In this document: in pieces, positions 60,299 to 64,000 of the stretch | How the letters are laid out: the number at the start of each line of letters is the position of its first letter | How positions within the stretch are numbered: position 1 is the stretch's first letter | Assembly (NCBI RefSeq): GCF_003385185.1 | Contig: NZ_PQHZ01000003.1 | Coordinates: 1-64,000 of the forward strand | Origin: Amycolatopsis palatopharyngis | GTDB lineage: Bacteria > Actinomycetota > Actinomycetes > Mycobacteriales > Pseudonocardiaceae | Direction: 5' to 3' | Length of the DNA stretch: 64,000 nucleotides | Notes under the pieces: model-generated | What the model saw: only the letters and a program-made list of their open reading frames with translations | The model's database searches: none | What the model was told of the DNA's origin: nothing | Position numbers and translations under genes: made by a program

Positions 60299-61662
60299 GC
60301 GTGTTCGAGCTGTTCAAGGTCGGGATCGGCCCGTCCAGCTCGCACACGGTTGGACCGATGCGCGCCGCGAAATCCTTTGTGGATTCGCTACGTGACGACG
60401 GCCTGCTGGCTCGGGTCGACACGGTGCGGGTCGAGTTGTTCGGCTCACTCGGTGCGACCGGGCGTGGCCACGGGAGCGTCAACGCCGTGGTCCTCGGCCT
60501 GGCCGGGCACGCACCGGACACTGTGGACCCGATCGAGGCGCAGCCCATCGTGGACCGGGTGGCGGAGATCGGCAAGCTCGACCTGGCCGGATGTCAGACG
60601 ATCGGATTCTCCGTCGATCGCGACGTGGTGCTGCACCGTCGCAAGCGGCTGGACTTCCACACGAACGGGATGGTGTTCCGGGGTATCGCCGATTCCGGCG
60701 AGCCGGTGTCCGTCCGCACCTACTATTCGGTCGGTGGCGGATTCGTGGTCGACGAGGACACGGCCGGGGCGAAACACATCGTGGAGGACGCCACCCCGGT
60801 GCCGTTTCCCTTCCACACGGCCGTGGAACTGCTGGAGCACACGACGCGCACGGGCCGTTCGATCAGTTCGCTGATGATGGACAACGAGAAGGTCCGGCAG
60901 TCCGAGAGCGAGATCCGTGCCGGGCTGCTGACTATCTGGTCGGTGATGCGTGAATGCGTCGACCGCGGCAGCGCGACCGCCGGTGTCCTACCGGGACGAC
61001 TGAAGGTGCGTCGCCGTGCGGAGGCTCTGCGCAAGCAACTCCTGGAAGCAGACAACGCGGGCGACCCGCTGCACGCCATGGAATGGGTGACGATGTTCGC
61101 CCTGGCCGTGAACGAGGAGAACGCGGCGGGCGGACGGGTCGTCACAGCGCCGACCAACGGCGCTGCCGGAATCATCCCCGCCGTCCTGCACTACTACGAG
61201 ATGTTCGTGCCGGGTGCATCCGAGGACGGGGTGGTCGACTTCCTGTTGACCGCGGGCGCGATCGGCATGCTGTTCAAGGAGAACGCATCGATATCCGGTG
61301 CGGAGGTCGGCTGTCAGGGCGAGGTCGGATCGGCGTGCTCGATGGCCGCCGGCGCGCTGGCCGAGGTGCTCGGTGGCACACCGGAGCAGGTGGAGAACGC
61401 CGCGGAGATCGGCATCGAGCACAATCTGGGCCTTACCTGCGATCCGGTCGGTGGATTGGTGCAGATCCCGTGCATCGAACGGAACGCGATCGCCTCGGTC
61501 AAGGCGATCACTGCCGCGCGGATGTCGGTGCGAGGTGACGGCGTGCACCACGTCAGCCTGGACAAGGCGATCAAGACGATGCGCGAGACGGGCGCCGACA
61601 TGAAGGACAAGTACAAGGAGACCGCGCGCGGGGGCCTCGCCCTCAACGTCGTCGAGTGCTGA
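60292..61662 (+). CDS. sdaA: L-serine ammonia-lyase, iron-sulfur dependent
   Basis: 456 residues. The single-chain type has the beta-like domain first ([22 protein letters not shown]) and the alpha-like catalytic domain with cluster cysteines in [19 protein letters not shown] and LTCDPVGG. It deaminates serine to pyruvate and ammonia. Following glyA-sox it drains the serine made from betaine-derived glycine into central metabolism. Confidence 0.93.
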   Translation: MLSVFELFKVGIGPSSSHTVGPMRAAKSFVDSLRDDGLLARVDTVRVELFGSLGATGRGHGSVNAVVLGLAGHAPDTVDPIEAQPIVDRVAEIGKLDLAGCQTIGFSVDRDVVLHRRKRLDFHTNGMVFRGIADSGEPVSVRTYYSVGGGFVVDEDTAGAKHIVEDATPVPFPFHTAVELLEHTTRTGRSISSLMMDNEKVRQSESEIRAGLLTIWSVMRECVDRGSATAGVLPGRLKVRRRAEALRKQLLEADNAGDPLHAMEWVTMFALAVNEENAAGGRVVTAPTNGAAGIIPAVLHYYEMFVPGASEDGVVDFLLTAGAIGMLFKENASISGAEVGCQGEVGSACSMAAGALAEVLGGTPEQVENAAEIGIEHNLGLTCDPVGGLVQIPCIERNAIASVKAITAARMSVRGDGVHHVSLDKAIKTMRETGADMKDKYKETARGGLALNVVEC

Positions 61663-61681
61663 CGATTCCGCGAAAGATTCA

Positions 61682-61729
61682 TTGACGTGTCCGCCGTCAC
61701 CGCTCTAGCATGAGACTGGTATATCAAGT
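61682..61729 (+). promoter_or_regulatory. purU promoter with GntR/FCD operator
   Basis: TTGACG (61682-61687) and TAGCAT (61706-61711) form a promoter with 18-base spacing. ACTGGTATATCA (61715-61726) directly downstream repeats the site found at glyA. Confidence 0.6.
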
Positions 61730-61771
61730 ATCTATCAGCTTCCCCCGGGTACGAACGCCGAGGAGAAAACC

Positions 61772-62623
61772 GTGGCGCAACCCTTCACCCTGACCCTTAG
61801 TTGCCCGGAGCGGGCGGGGATCGTCCATGCGGTCACTTCGTTCCTCGTCGGCCGCGGCTGTGACATCGTCGAGCACCAGCAGTTCGACGACGACGTCCGT
61901 GGATCGCTGTTCCTGCGCACCTCGTTCTCCTGCCCCGAGCACACTGTCACCGTCGAGGACCTCACCCGTGAGTTCGCCGCGGTGGCCGGGGAGTTCCAGA
62001 TGGAGTTCCGGATCTCGGACGACCGGCCGGAACGCGTCCTGGTGATGGTGTCCAAGTTCGGGCACTGCCTCAACGATCTGCTGTTCCGCTGGCGCGCAGG
62101 CAGTCTGGGCGCCGACATCGCGGTCGTGGTGTCCAATCACGAGGATCTGCGCCCGATGGTCGAGGCCGCGGGACTGCCCTTCGTGCACGTGCCGGTGACC
62201 GCCGAGACCAAGCCGGAGGCCGAGCAGCGACTGCTCGAACTCGTCGACGAATACCAGGCCGACCTGGTGGTGCTCGCCCGCTACATGCAGGTGCTGTCCA
62301 ACGACCTGTGCGTGAAGCTGCAAGGCCGGGCGATCAACATCCATCACTCGTTCCTGCCTGGTTTCAAGGGCGCCAAGCCCTATCACCAGGCCTACGACCG
62401 TGGCGTGAAGTACGTCGGCGCCACGGCCCACTACGTGACAGCCGATCTGGACGAAGGTCCGATCATCGAACAGGAAGTGTTGCGGGTGGACCACAGTTAC
62501 TCGCCGCGCTCACTGGTCACCGCGGGACGCGATGCCGAGGCGCTCGCCCTGTCCAGGGCCGTGCGCTGGCACTGCGAGCATCGCGTGCTGCTCAACGGCA
62601 ACAGCACCGTGGTCTTCCGTTGA
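61772..62623 (+). CDS. purU: formyltetrahydrofolate deformylase
   Basis: 283 residues from GTG 61772. The N-terminal ACT domain (LSCPERAGIVHAVTSFL) and C-terminal formyltransferase-like domain with NHEDLRPMVE and INIHHSFLPGFKGAKPY (catalytic His and later Asp) are those of PurU. It releases formate from 10-formyl-THF and recycles THF when methyl groups from betaine overload the C1 pool. The shared operator ties it to the sarcosine oxidase operon. Confidence 0.92.
   Translation: MAQPFTLTLSCPERAGIVHAVTSFLVGRGCDIVEHQQFDDDVRGSLFLRTSFSCPEHTVTVEDLTREFAAVAGEFQMEFRISDDRPERVLVMVSKFGHCLNDLLFRWRAGSLGADIAVVVSNHEDLRPMVEAAGLPFVHVPVTAETKPEAEQRLLELVDEYQADLVVLARYMQVLSNDLCVKLQGRAINIHHSFLPGFKGAKPYHQAYDRGVKYVGATAHYVTADLDEGPIIEQEVLRVDHSYSPRSLVTAGRDAEALALSRAVRWHCEHRVLLNGNSTVVFR

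Positions 62624-64000
<1,377 letters not shown>

Overview
The window is GC-rich actinobacterial DNA, most like a Pseudonocardiales (Amycolatopsis/Saccharopolyspora-type) chromosome. The evidence is codon use with G/C in third positions, an XRE/DUF397 regulator pair, a mycothiol-type formaldehyde dehydrogenase, many ATGA/GTGA gene overlaps and GTG/TTG starts. All assignments come from reading the sequence and remembered family features; no database search was possible.

Layout. (1) 1-4.4 kb is an integration hot spot. A 3' fragment of tRNA-Asn with its terminator (2730-2799) looks like an attachment site. Left of it lies the end of an integrated element: a zinc-ribbon/acidic-peptide mini-operon, an XRE-DUF397 pair and a translationally coupled operon of very small proteins. 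Right of it lies a second, partly decayed version of the same modules with a GntR repressor. (2) 4.5-17.7 kb is an amino-sugar locus under a DeoR regulator: a sugar ABC importer without its ATPase, a Tat-exported GH109-type enzyme, an aldolase/kinase/ROK/SIS operon and a secreted GH31-NPCBM enzyme. It reads as degradation of alpha-linked N-acetylgalactosamine glycans followed by an Aga-type pathway to tagatose/fructose bisphosphate. (3) 17.7-21.9 kb holds a small membrane protein, TetR and PucR regulators, and a desaturase fused to its own ferredoxin-reductase.

(4) 22-64 kb is a large choline/glycine-betaine and one-carbon region. Choline enters through BetT (30.2 kb) and is oxidised by BetA and BetB (43-46 kb) to glycine betaine; a BetP-like carrier (36.1 kb) imports betaine. 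A three-component Rieske monooxygenase is encoded in three separate places: reductase 41.6 kb, ferredoxin 47.0 kb, oxygenase 49.5 kb. It would give dimethylglycine plus formaldehyde, and the formaldehyde would be removed by MscR and an MBL hydrolase. Dimethylglycine-oxidase-type proteins (27.3, 33.4 and 62.8 kb) and heterotetrameric sarcosine oxidase (55-60 kb) finish demethylation. GlyA, SdaA and PurU convert glycine to serine, pyruvate and formate. An unusual operon at 22.8-29.8 kb adds a DmdA-like methyl-THF-forming demethylase, MetF, a cyclohydrolase-like protein and formate-THF ligase.

Regulation can be partly read off the DNA. Two near-identical IclR proteins accompany tandem TTGCG-N5-CGCAA sites spaced exactly 19 bp apart in front of five transcription units. 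A TetR site is shared by betB and betT. A FadR-type GntR site is shared by glyA and purU. A sulfatase with its formylglycine-generating enzyme and a MITE-like hairpin element sit inside the region.
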